From Ostrinia nubilalis (lineage: Eukaryota > Arthropoda > Insecta > Lepidoptera > Crambidae), in the NCBI RefSeq assembly GCF_963855985.1, contig NC_087093.1, positions 17,561,001-17,625,000 on the forward strand: a stretch of DNA of 64,000 nucleotides. Reading direction: 5' to 3'. Shown piece by piece: positions 1 to 12,800 of the stretch; the first letter of the stretch is position 1, and every line of letters begins with the position of its first letter. The notes below the pieces were generated by a model, which did no database searches, had not been told where the DNA came from, and worked only from the letters and a program-made list of their open reading frames with translations. Both the position numbers and the translations under genes were made by a program.

Positions 1-35
1 TTCTGAGGAAATCACCAAAATCTTAGACCACTCCC

Positions 36-1098
36 TCTGTCACAACTCTCCTAGCACCGAGGTAAGTTGTGACAGGTACCGAGGTGAGATGTGACAGCAT
101 TGTATTTCATCTATTAGATATAAAAATACCATAATACTCAATCAAATAATATGTTTTTTTAGCAAAAAAGTACTTTAATCATCCTTTAGTAACAATTAAA
201 ACAAATAGTTATAGGATGTCGTTACACAGATTGAACCACATTTCTCCAGCTTTCATTTTTCTCCCACACTGGATTTTTTTAATTATATTTTTTAGCTAAT
301 GTAGTCACTTAATATATTTTCTTCCTCTTCTGTAAAAATAAAATAGTCGCGGTGGTATAATCCATAGACGGAGCTTCGCCTTCTGGATTTACTTGATAAG
401 CCTCTTTCTTCTTAATATATCTTGACAAGTTTAGATTGTAATAGGTCGCAGGCAGCATATTAATCTTAAACTTTAACCCTTTTTAACCTAATCACTTCAT
501 AAGCTAGGTCCTATATTTCGACTCCAGCAAACAGTTCCTATATGTATATGGCATTCATGTATAGTTACCTATTAGGCATTCAGAATCAAAAAAGTAGCAG
601 CAGGCAATTACACAAATTATGAACCTATTAACATACAAAAAAACATCTAAAAACATCGTGGAAATGGCCCATCAGAAAAATTAAGTAAACTAGGAGAGTT
701 GTGACAGGCTGTCACAACTCTCCTAGGTGTTTAAAATGACGACTTGGTTCGAATAATATTTTTTATTTTCTAAACACGATGCGCACACAAAATATCAGTG
801 CTACATTTTGAGACCTGAATAACCATGCAACTTGAGAAAAAATAACACAACAGTGCACATTATACTAAAACATGATATAAACTTAAATAAAATTTTGACG
901 AAAAACTTACTTTTCGCATTTTTTTGTACACAGACGTCATATTTACGGAACCGTGCCTCTAGCACCACCCACAGGTACTTAGTCAAGAAGAGCGTCTTAA
1001 AAGCGACAAACAAACGTTTTTACCAGCTTCCTAACTATATTAAGTAAGGAGAAATCGTCCTTGTCACAACTCACCTCTGTCACAACTCTCCTAGGTCT
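36..1098. mobile_element. Possible MITE(s) with repeated GTTGTGACAG motif
   Basis: tgtcacaactctcctag occurs at about 38-55, 710-726 and 1078-1094, with the inverse ctaggagagttgtgacag at 691-708, forming a 36-bp palindrome; weaker copies are at 62-97. AT-rich otherwise; small open frames here look spurious. Confidence 0.55.
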
Positions 1099-1639
1099 CC
1101 CCTACAATCAAAATAAACACATTTAAAGCTATAAAACTGTGTTTATGACTTGTAGACCGCTTTTGACACGAATTATTTAAAATAACAAGTACTTAAGTAA
1201 ATCATCGCGCAAGCTTCTTCGTTACTTCCCACACGTGTTTTTTTATAGTGTTATTTATTAACATATGCAAATCACTTGTATCATAATTTTATTATGTTTT
1301 ACGGACGATTTTTTAGCAACTTCTAGTGCCTTGTCTTTTATTTTAATACATAAATAAGTACTGCGTAGGTACCGCCGCTTCAATTGCCTAGCAGCTCTAC
1401 CTTTTAATTTCGCATTAAAATAAATACAATTTAATTACAAACTATTTTAGTTGGTATTTTTTGCAATAATCATTTTAGTAAACATCCTTACATCCTTACG
1501 GTGTTTCTTATGTTACATACTAAGGCTATGTGTTGCACCATCTTACTTTAACAGTAACTATAATAAAACTGGCGTTTTTTGTATGGAGTTTGACAGATTT
1601 TTGACGTTTGTTAAAGCCAAAGTAAGATGGTCGGCCTAA

Positions 1640-1860
1640 AGGCTTCCACAGACCAAACGCGGGTCAGAAGCAGTGCGGGTCAGTTGCAGCGCGGCTGAGG
1701 TACACTGAAAGCAGCGCAGTTTCAAAGCAGTTGCAACGCGGGCGGTTGTCAAAAATTTAAATATTCAAAAACCGCTTTCAACGTGCTGCTACCGCCCTGC
1801 GTCCGGTGTGTCATGCTATAATATGGCCGCTACTGCCCCGCGTTTGGTCTGCCCAAGGCT
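1640..1860. mobile_element. PIF/Harbinger-like MITE
   Basis: Inverted ends sharing cagaccaaacgcggg, flanked by TAA (1637-1639 and 1861-1863). Confidence 0.65.
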
Positions 1861-2460
1861 TAAGTAGTAAGCTTGTTATTTGACCTACATCCCAAAGACG
1901 TATTATAAGAGTCGACTCTTTTATTAATGTAAATGACAATATTAAGAATCTTTATCCATAGATTAATGATTGATTCAAATCGGACTCCGACCTTTACCTC
2001 TGATGTTTACGTTCTGTGCGGACATTTGCGGTCAGAGGAAAGTGACTCACAGCATTAATGTGCAGCTTCAGTCAATACATCACTATGAATGTTACAGGTC
2101 TCTACCGTTCTAAGGTAAAATTGGCAAACCCTAAAAATATATTGAGCACAATAAGGCGGTATACCTCATTTCTTGTATCGATAAAGCGGCCCAAAGAGGT
2201 TGAGGATGATTCGCTGTCTTTTATTGATGTCGATATCATACACTTATTCGTTCTTATTAACATTTTCTAGCGTTCTCAGGCAACTCGATAATAGCATTCG
2301 ATATCACGCTCTCAGCAGTCTTGGTAGATTAGGGCAATGATCGAGTATGAATCACGAATTCTGGCGAGACGAAAATTTCCGAATTCAAATGCATTTTATT
2401 TGTTTTTGCGAGTCAAAGGTTTCGAATCCCAGAACATATGTATAGTATAAGTGAGGCGTC

Positions 2461-5115
2461 CAGTGGCGGATTTACCAATAGGCCAAGTAGGCCGGTGCCT
2501 AGGGCGGCAGATTTAGAGGGGCGGCAAATTCAGCTAATTGTTTTTTTTTCACAGAAAAAAAATTATAATTATACGTATACACAATCCATATAAATAAACG
2601 ATTAATAAACGCACTGTAATAATAATAATATACTTAGGTACTTATGTGATCATGAATTTTAAAATTTTCCAATAGCGTTTCAATAAAAATAAAATAAATA
2701 ACTCGTAACACAGGATCTTCGGAGCCTAGCACGAGCACCATCTCTCCACAACTTCGTGTATATTGTTTTATTACCAAGCCTTGGTCTTTCTGTTTACCTT
2801 TAAGTAGTTCTTAGCTAATTATCTTCTGTTATCTGATTGTTGTGGAGAGAAAATAAATAAATAAATAAACTATTATTAATATTAATTTCAATTTAAATTT
2901 AGTAACTTTAATAGAAATTGTTTGTATTGTTTTTAAACTGTTAAGTGCAATAAAAAATATTAAACAGAAACAATGTTTACTGACCACACATTTTTTGTCT
3001 GTGTTCATACAGTGTGAGTCACGATAAAGTGTACATATGAATATAGACGAAACTAGACCTATTTTTAACGACAAAAAAGAGATCAATTTTTTTTTGAGTT
3101 TTTTTTTTTAAATTATAGAATTTTTTTTCTTCCGATTATTTATTGCAAAGAAAACGTAATAACTTTTAAACTAAATAGCAGGCGATACTAAAAAAATACA
3201 GAAAATACTCAAAAAATGCCAACTAATAATAAAAAATTATACTATAAAAAAAACTGCTTTTAAATTCGTGTTTTTTTGGTTATTTGATAAATTTCTCCAA
3301 AAAATGCCCCTATAACACAGGTCGACAAAAAATCAAAATGAAAATGGTGCCGAGATTCTGATGATAGTTTATTATTAGGTGAGTATTAGTAATAATAAAA
3401 ATATTTTTCTTTTTTTTCTACGTGTAGTTTTGGATCTACCCTCAGTTTTAAAATTTATCTTTAATCGGTACTTTGGTTGCACAGTTTGTAGTGTTATCGG
3501 TACATTTTTATAAATACATTTATTTTAATATCATGTCTGCATTGCCAAGAAGTTATCTCAACAATCAAAATGTATTTTTGTTACATTTGTGGTGTGTACA
3601 CAGTTAAAAAGTTCGAAAATTCAGGCAAGATTTTATTAAAAGTGCTTATTTTTCTTACTTTAAGTCGGAAATTGGGGTTGTATTCAAGCCGTGGATACCC
3701 AAAATTGTTTGTGTAAGCTGCTGTGAACACTTAAGGCAATGTTTCAATGGTCAAAGAAGCCGTAACATGAAGTTCAGAGTGGATAAAGTGAGGAAAGAAC
3801 AAAAAAAGTTTGAGCATAAAAAAACATTTTAATTAATTTATTAAGTAAACTTAAAAGAACAGCGGGAGCGATGCCATCAAGACCTAAAAACCATTGTAAG
3901 AGGGGTACCATGGCAGTTGGGATCGGCATAATGATGGCTGATTGCTGCTGGGGGATGTAACGTGATAGTCCCACCACTACACCTCATACACAAAAGTCGT
4001 GGAAAAGAAAGTTATTGAGCACTTAAAAATTTAAAAAACGCTGATTTTGATGAAATTTTGTATTTTTCTTTACACGCCAAAATCTCGAAAACCACACGTA
4101 GGAAATCAACAGTTTTGCTACTAAAGCAACCAGTATAAGGTCCTCAATCAAAAAAAGTATACAGTTCCTTAGCACCAAAACGATCATTGCAAACGTTGTG
4201 ATAGGGATAGAGATTATGCGATTTTTGGTTTTACAAAGGTAATACGATAAAGAATAACACAAAGTAATAAAAACCACCTGTTATGGGGGCATTATTTGGA
4301 GAAATTTATCAAATAACCAAAAAAACACGAATTTAAACGCAGATTTTTCTCAAAATGTATAAAATTTTATTATTTGTTGCCATTTTCTGAGTATTTTATG
4401 TATTTTTTTATTATCGCCTGTTATTTAGCATTATTACTGTTTTTATTTTATCAGGATACCTCTTAGTTTAAAAGTTATTACGTTTTCTTTACAATAAGTA
4501 ATTGGAAGAAAAAAAATTCTATAAAAAATAAAAAATAAATACTTAAAAAATTTTTGACTTCTTTTTTGTCGATAAAAATAGGTCTAGTTTCATCTTTTTT
4601 CATATGTGCACTTTATCGTGACTCACACTGTATAGTGTGGGTATGCTGCTGTTTTTAGGTCAACATTAAACTCTTCAGTAGGTACATAGCGGGTTGCAAA
4701 AATAATCTAGTAACTGACAGAAATATCATTAAGTTCACAATCATACTAATAACATGTGCATGTGGATTGAGTGATCCTTGCTTCAATCTTAACAAAAATC
4801 GAGGAAGTTTTACTTAAAATATGTTAAAACATTGCGATGAAGTTTAAAAATTTGTTAAACCTAAGATAAAAATGTTATGGCCAATAAATAGGAGCACTCA
4901 TACCGCACGCTTTAAGAAAACGTCAAAATGTTTATTTCAGAAAATAAAGCCTTTCCACTTCTTTTTCTAGTATTGAAAAATTGTTAAGAATATGTTAAAA
5001 CTATTAACAAATTCCGAAATCCCCCGGGATTAAACTAACGTATTGAATTTCAAAAGTCAGTAGGGGCGGCAAAATTGAATGGCCTACTAGCGGCAAATTT
5101 GTAAATCCGCCACTG
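2461..5115. mobile_element. hAT-type element with nested Tc1-like element
   Basis: Terminal repeats CAGTGGCGGATTTAC / GTAAATCCGCCACTG with a perfect 8-bp target duplication GAGGCGTC (2453-2460 and 5116-5123). Internal sequence near both ends shares aggggcggcaaa. Contains the TA-flanked element 3010-4630. No intact transposase. Confidence 0.88.
3010..4630. mobile_element. Long-TIR, TA-flanked (Tc1/mariner-like) element
   Basis: CAGTGTGAGTCACGATAAAG at both ends, flanked by TA. Inverted arms are about 300 bp and diverged. The interior (3540-3980) has a decayed coding remnant with a CVSCCEHLRQ motif, possibly from a transposase. Confidence 0.75.
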
Positions 5116-5119
5116 GAGG

Positions 5120-5693
5120 CGTCTAGTTTCAAATCCCGCTAAAACGATTTTGATAAGATTTCGAGAAATTGAAAAAAACCGCTTATCCATATAGCTTTGG
5201 CCTTAGGCAAAAAAAAATATGATACGAATTATTATTGTCATCTGGCAATACTAACAGTAATTGCTATTTATCTTTAAATTAAATATAATTTGAATTATAA
5301 TGAAAACTATTTTCATTTTGGCGTATTTTGTTACGAACATTCGGTTTTAATGGGATTTGAAACGGACATGTTGTATTTTAGCGGGATTTGATAAGAGCAA
5401 ATTATGAAGCAACCACGTTATAAAAAAATCTCCATACTGATTTCGCAGTCACGTGACCAAAATACCGTGCTACCATTGGTCAATCAACTTTTAGAGGGTT
5501 TTGAAAGAAACGGACGGCGTTTTAGCGGAGTTTGTAACACAAACCTAATTTTAAGTGCTAGTTTAGTAGTCTTTTAGTGTATTTTGATCGAAAATGATTG
5601 AACAGTATGATGAGAAAATTGCAGTAGCATCATTTAGAGATATAAACAGAAATTAGTTGCAGGAGCGTTTTAGCGGGTTTTGAAACTAGACGA
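5120..5693. mobile_element. Foldback element
   Basis: tctagtttcaaatcccgctaaaacg at the left and its reverse complement at 5661-5690. The hAT element 2461-5115 inserted at its left edge. Confidence 0.65.
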
Positions 5694-5934
5694 CTCAATT
5701 ATCGCCCGTATTCTGAAGCGACGCGAAGCTCAAAAATAAATTACCACACCTACTTACTTATGCGTATGCAAGCCTGTAAAATACCCAAATTGGATTCATT
5801 CTTCAACCAATCACAGTCAATGTAGTTTAAAAACAGGCCATTGCTTAAGTTTTAATTAAACTTCGTGTCTTATCATATATATATCTACTTATATCATATT
5901 ATATATCTACTTACATCGGCACATCGCAACGCAA

Positions 5935-6005
5935 CGCAACATTTAAAACCTACTTCCTCAACTGGGAATTGAATCCACAACCTTCACTTCCGGACGACTG
6001 GCTCA
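5935..6005 (-). mobile_element. tRNA-derived SINE fragment (minus)
   Basis: Reverse complement reads aaggttgtggattcaattcccagttgagg, the B-box end of the same SINE family. Confidence 0.55.
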
Positions 6006-6040
6006 CAGCGTAAAATACACCTAAGACGTAGGGTTTAGCA

Positions 6041-6152
6041 GTCTCCGTAGTAGCTCAGTTATCAGAGTGGGTAGGTACCCACCCAGTCACCCGGCAAGCA
6101 GAAGGTTGTGGGTCAATTCCTAATTGAGGCAGTCCGTTTTTTCAAGTGCATT
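6041..6152 (+). mobile_element. tRNA-derived SINE, diverged
   Basis: gtagctcagttatcagag ... aaggttgtgggtcaattcc ... gaggcagtccgttttttcaagtg. An inverted partner lies at about 5935-6005. Confidence 0.65.
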
Positions 6153-6507
6153 ACTTATTAGCTGTCAAAACGCAATACAAAGACAAGTTATGATATCACT
6201 ATTATTTCGTGAACATAACTTAATGTACTAAAACTGAAAACTACATTTAAAATTTAATTATACAACAGATTGTTTTTAGAAGTTGTGCCCTAAAATAAGT
6301 CTGACAAGTAGCCCATGAGTAGGGCCGGATCTACCATATTATGGCTATTTGGGCTTCAGCCCAGGGCCCCGTGGATTCGAAGGGCCCCCAGCTAAGTAAG
6401 TCAAAGTCGAAACTAGACGATAATGCGAAAGTATTAGTGGGCCCCTAAGTAATAGCCCAAGGCCCCCTAAACTCACGGTTCGGCTATGTCTGCCTAGCAT
6501 ATGGTAA

Positions 6508-6668
6508 GAGCGCTTTCACATTTAGGCGATTTAGCAGGGAGATAAACGCGCGACAGAAGCGCTGCCGAAAATTTTATACTATGTGACAGCTGATACATAC
6601 CTGCACATTATAAAAACGCCGCTGCCGCGCTGGTGTCGCGCTACTAACGCCCTAATGTGAAAGCGCTC
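6508..6668. mobile_element. PIF/Harbinger-like MITE
   Basis: GAGCGCTTTCACATT inverted ends, flanked by TAA (6505-6507, 6669-6671). It ends about 93 bp before exon P1. Confidence 0.8.
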
Positions 6669-6761
6669 TAAGACATTTGCTATTAGCTGAAATGCCTTCG
6701 CGGATCTATCTGGGAAGTGTGGCGACGTCCTAAATGCCCATTCGACCGGTGTGTTCTACAG

Positions 6762-6889
6762 GCTGGCGGAACTGCCGCAACGAGCTGGAGGGCGTCCGCG
6801 CAGCCGCCGCGGCGTGCGAGCGCGCGCTGGCGGGGGAGCGCGCCGCTGCTGCCGATGCGCGTGCGCAGCGAGACCTCGCCCGGCGCAAG
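6762..6889 (+). CDS. Coiled-coil gene exon P1
   Basis: 2 nt plus 42 codons between acceptor ctacag and donor gtaagg, ending AQRDLARRK. Its last ~30 nt plus donor (gtaaggctta) recur at 7322-7354, 465 bp downstream, with one substitution visible (AKRK). Ends in phase 0. Confidence 0.75.
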
Positions 6890-9800
6890 GTAAGGCTTAA
6901 TATCCTGGGATATTTTCACGCTGCGCTATCCCAGTGTCTGGCGGGTGCAGTCCTGTTGTCCCCCTGGTCCACCCAGGGGTAGTCGCAGTAACTGGATCGC
7001 GCTGCGCGTTCGCGCACTCCTGGCACACAATCAGGCGAAGTTACGAGAAGAAGTGACGACATTTATCAACGATAGCAGCCCGACGCGAAGTACCGTATTT
7101 GTGGTGTCAAGGCCCAGAAGGGGGAGAATTGACTATGAGAAGGGACATGGATCAGATAAATTTGTAGGGAGTCAAGCAAACCGCCCGGGGAAAAGAGCCC
7201 AGAGCAAGTACCCGCGCGCTCTCCCGAGATTCGGTTCGTACGCCGTGAGGATCCAACCGGGGGGGACAACAGGACTGCCCCTGACTTCCTGACTGGGAAG
7301 CAGGGTGGCGTGTGAGTGAGAGCTCGCGCGCAGCGGGACCTCGCCAAGCGCAAGGTAAGGCTTAGACACCCCGTAGACTACAGACTAGTTTACTCGGCTT
7401 CCAATTTGTATGAAGAATCTTCCTCTTCCCTCACTGATGAGGATCGCGACCACATATAGTGTTTCTCCACAGACTTCTGTCACTGTCTGGAGTTGTGGAC
7501 CGCACGATGCAAACTTCCGCCCACCGTCTTCTTCACCGCATCTGACCATCTCGGCGGTGCCCTATTTCGAGCATGTCTGCCTTCTATTTGTCCCAAGATA
7601 ATTTGTTTCTCCAGACAATGCCTTGGAGACTGCATAATGAAGAATCGGCCGTTACCAAATCTGTGTAATATGCGCACTTCCATACATGTTCATACAGTAC
7701 AGATTAACAACCCGACCCAACTATCGGCCGACTAAAAGTCTGTAGTCTACAGGGTGTCTTGATATCCTTCGACAATTTCGTGCTGCGCCATCCCAGGCTG
7801 TGCAGATTCTGCCATACAGAAGAAGAAACGGCCATGCATGTTCTTTGCTCATATGGCCCGCTTATGAGCAAAAGAAGTATCCATCTCGGGCGACACATCA
7901 TGCACCCGGATGAGATAGCAGATATCACGCCCCAAATAATCTGGAAATTTATAGACTCAACGGGACTAAGCAGTGAACTCTAAACACAAGGGCTGCCACA
8001 ATAGATCAAACCTGGTCGAGCTGGCGCAAATGAAGGCCCAAAAACCAATAATGGGCGGAGGCCCAAAGTGTAAAATGTCGAAGGATAAAAATATTATTTT
8101 GATAAAGTTTTGAGAGTCGATTTAGACAGGATGTAACTGACGGACGTGGCCTTGAAAATTTCAACACACCGCAGTCGTTCCGTCTTCTTAAATTTATAGG
8201 CTGCCATTCCATCTGTATGAACGCGACTACGCGGAGAGAATCGCGAATCTGTGAGTGCGAGTTTTACCGAAGAATTGTTGTGGTGTCGACACATCGCCCC
8301 ATACACAAGCTTACTCGTATGTTTAGTCGCGTCTCGTCGCCGCCAAATCTAGGAAAAAACACTGCATACTTTATAAAATAATCGCGCATCACTTAGCTAC
8401 GCTACGCAGCTCAGCGTTGGTGGATGCGTAGCCTTAATATGACTCGTGCCATTCCGAGAATTCGCCGTATGTTTTCCGAATCTCCGAATAACATGCGATT
8501 ATGTGTAACAGGTAACTTACGGCCATTAAACTTAATTATACCAGCTAGACGATGTTTTATAATGTATTCTCGAGATCCGGTCGGGTGTTTTACACGTGCC
8601 GAGTTCAATGGAATCTGTTAAGAAATAACCCAACTACTCGTACTTACCACTGATAAATTCCAAAAAAATGTAAGGCAATTTGGCTAACCCTCTTTGTACG
8701 AGGCGTAGAGGTGAGAAGGACGCAAAAGGTCCAACAATTTGGTAGTTGCCTACCTTGGATGTCAACAATTGTAAAAATAAAAGGAATTGGAAAGAAAAGC
8801 CCCGAAAAATAATGCATTACTTATCTTATATCATTTTGGCAAGAAGGAACTAATTTAGATATTTTACTCGTAGTATAGTTACCTAGGTACCCAGTTTTGC
8901 CTTAAGAGGGCATTAATAAAGCAATAAGTAGGGAAAAAGACATTTAAAAATGGAAAAATGTATAAATACTTATATAAATAACACGGGGACCTTTTTGTTT
9001 GGGAATCCCTTTTGCAGAGGTCATTATGATTGTTTTCTCATATCGGGCTGGGTAGCTAGGTAGACCGTACCTAGGTGTATCTAAATTGTAGTCGTCATAT
9101 CTCCTTACAATGATTCATAGCGGATTGTTTACTGTGATGTGAGGCAGGTTAGGTTTTAATATCGCACAATTATCTACCGTGAGTAGATATACCTACCTAC
9201 TGACTTGGAAAACACAGAAGAAAATATGCTGTATCAAAGAATTATTCCATCCAAGGATTTCTTGGAATCTAAAAACAACAACGATATATTTACTTATAAA
9301 TATTAAACCAGTACTACGAATAAACGAAGATTGCATAGTGGAAATATTAATGAAAATAATTTTCTTTTGTGCTTTGTGCCTCCATTCACCTCTAGTAAAA
9401 TAGAGTGGACAGCTATGTCCTTCTCAAGAGAGCAAGAAGGCGTTGAATGCAGACCGTTCTCGTTTCAGCTGAAAGACGTCTACTGCTGGACAAAGGCCTA
9501 CCCCCAAGGATTTCCACGAAGACCGATCCTGCGCCGCTCGCATCCAGGCACCTCCCGTGACCTTCACCAGATCGTCGGTCCACGCTACGTCTTCCGGCTC
9601 GTGGTCGCCACTCAAGAACTTTCCTGCCCCAGCGGCCATCAGCTCTACGAGCTATGTGCCCCGCCCACTGCTACTTTATTTTAGCGATTCTGCGGGCTAT
9701 GTCAGTCACTCTGGTTCTCCTACGAATCTCCTCATTTCTGATTCGATCACGTAGGGAAACTCCGAGCATAGCACGCTCCATCGCCCTTTGGGTGACCTTG

Positions 9801-12800
9801 AGCCTTCTTATGAGGCCCATAGTAAGCGACGGCCTGGTGATGGAATGGCATTAATTTCATGAAAGAGCCTATACTTATTTAGCACCTGTGGCAGAAATGA
9901 TGATGATGCAATTAGAGAGGGTCGTTCTCGTGCATTTGAGACTGAATGGCTTAAGCCAGCATAACGGCGGCCATAACGGCGGCCGTAACGGCAGCCATAA
10001 CGGCGTATTACACTTGAAAATTTCGACAGGTTCATCCAGTGTCTAAGTAGCTCAGTTGGAAGAGCAGTCGCCCGGCAGGCGAAAGGTCGTGGGTTCGAGT
10101 CTAGTCTTTAGCAGTTCGATTTTTTCAAGTTTATTTAAAATTTAGTTTGAGAAGCGACTCTATTCGCTGAGACATTTTAATAATGAATGAGGGCTATCGT
10201 TTTTTTACCCAACAGTTGGCACCCCTGGCGATTGACAGGACCTTACTCTACAGTGGCGCCATCTTGATGAGTGCAAATGCGATAGTCCTCCTACCACTTT
10301 CGCGCTCACCAGCTGGCGCCAATGTCTTCGCTACTAGCAAGTGACAGGACCTTACTCTACAGTGGCGCCAACTGGTGAGCGCTAAAACGATAGCCCTCAT
10401 TGCCTAAAGATGGAATGGTGTTCCAGCTGTCGATCGTGGAGAAGGAGCTGGCGCAGCACGAGGCGCTGCTGTCGGCGGCGGAGGCGGAGGCGGCGGCGCT
10501 TCGGCGCTGTGCGGACGAGCGACGCCGGGAGCTCGAGCGCGCCGCCGCCCAGCTGAAGCTGGAGCGCGAGTAAGTCCGCTATGTGTAGTGCGGACTTCGA
10601 ACCACACCCAGGCGCGGATCCACCGTTGTGGGCACTGTGGGCATGCCCACAACCTAATTTACTTGTTTTAATTATGATCTATTGACAAGATCCATAGGCT
10701 GATGATAAAAACGGCTGACTGATGAGCCTTTAAAAAATCGAGCGTGATTTGGAACACAGCCGTTCCACTAAAACGCCGCCGCCACCGACCACTTGGCTCT
10801 CACTTTGCTAATTTTTGGTGGCTGTGCCCACAACCTTTTTAGAGGGCTGGATCCGCGCCTGACCACCCCGGAAAATGGCTCATTGAAACCATCAATAATT
10901 TCAAGGAACAACCTCTCTAAAAGATCACGTCATTTCATCTTCACTAGCCCAGAAAACTGCATTGTTTTCAATTGAGTTGAAAATGATGATAGTAAAGAGG
11001 TAAGATAGCCTGTTCCTCCGTGGTTGAGGATTCCGGGTGAAGCTCGCTTCCACCTTAGGCTTGATCGTCACTTACCATCAGGTGAGATACAGGCCAAGAG
11101 CTTTCTCGTTGTGAATAAAAAAAAATCAATTGAGTTCGAAAAAATGACGTCATAGCTTGTCTTTGCTGTACAAAATCTAAGGGAGAACCGCATTTTGATA
11201 ACCCTTTTGACAGCCCATAAAAAGTACCTAAGTCAATTGAATCGTAGAAAGGCTTACCCCTATTGAAAATTGTCAACCCTTCTTTCCGCGCAGGGCTCGC
11301 GCGCAATGTTCGGCCGAATGCGCGGCGCTGAGCGCGCGCGTGGCGGCGGCGGCGCAGGAGACGAGCGAGCTGCGCGCGACCGTGGAGCTCACGCGCGCAG
11401 AGCTGCTACGCGTGGCGCGCGCGCTCCAGCACACGCAAGCCCAGCTGGATATGTGGCCGCGCCCGCTCACCAAGTCAGTATAATAGCGAACCATTGCGGT
11501 CGCTTCAGAAGCTAGTCCTATGGCCGTAAACGAGCTCACGCGCGCCATGCTGCAGCGCGCGCTTAGCACCGCAGGCCCAGCTCGACCTGTAGCCGTGCCC
11601 ACTCACCAAGTCAGTGTAGTAGCGTTTGCAACAGCAGCTAGCTAGGCTTCAGAAGCTAGTCCTATAGCCGTAAGAGAGCGAGCTGCGGTTCACGGTGGAG
11701 CTCACGCGCGCCGAGCTGCAGCGCGTGGCGCGCGCGCTCCAGCACACGCAGGCCCAGCTGGATATGTGGCCGCGCCCACTCACAAAGTTAGTAACTATAG
11801 TAAAGATGCACTGTTAGTTGACAGAACTAAAGCCTGGTCCGTGAGCACGTAGAATCCCGTCCAATGACCCCAAGCTGCCACGGACCAGGCTTTACTATAG
11901 TTAACTATAGTAAAGCCGCTCTGTCAACTGACAGTGCATCTTGGCTTTAGAAGCTAGCCCCATACTGCCGTCCGATCACTGTAACGCCGTTAAGTGCAAA
12001 AACCACTTTCGGAGAAAAACGAGTTTAAAGATCGCGAATTAAAAAAAATTCGCTGTTTCAAAAGTAAAAGAGTAATTTGTAATTTAAATATATCATTTTA
12101 AAGGTATTTTTAAGAGCTACAATTGACACAAACTCTCACGACGCTACATATTATAGATTTTGAAATATTTTAATTCATACATTTTAACTCAGTATTATTG
12201 AAATAATATCTCAAAATATACACAACTAAAACGCCGGTATGGCTACCTTAACGGCGTTTAAGTTTTGGATCTTGAATAACTTTGATACATTTGTAAAATG
12301 AGTTTCTAAATAATAATTCTACTAAACTTTAATGCCGTTAAATAGTTTAACGACGTTTTAGCTCGGTAATACTATTATTTTTTAACGTCAAAATACTTGC
12401 CTTAAATGCAGCTAATGTTAGCTAACGTCATTTAAGTCTAGTATTAACACATAAATTACGAAACTATTGGTATGCCTGTTTGATTCGTTTTGATTACAAG
12501 ACTAAAATGCAGTTAAAAACAAAACTTTTCACCATAACGGCATTTAAGCTAAGTACTAGCTACTTAGTAGTTCAGGAAATAAAGAAAATTGCATTTATGT
12601 CAAAAATAACAAAACCTGTTTTAGTGTTGAACATCTATATTTATGTAAAAAAAAAACAAGTTTTTACTATTTTTAGCATTCGTTGATATCAATCATACGT
12701 TTTAATATAATAATTTCTTAAATTTACCACTTTAAAAAAGTAGATACTCATAAAAGACAACACAAAATAAAATCTTTACATTTTCATTACCTACTAGCTG

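Noticed and set aside
8094..8306. DDE transposase remnant (VHTDGMAAYKF)
   Set aside because: Only one short motif-like stretch and no terminal repeats; not enough to call a family.
10041..10112. tRNA gene
   Set aside because: A- and B-box-like words are present, but the cloverleaf is poor and the same head and tail recur elsewhere, so it is a SINE.
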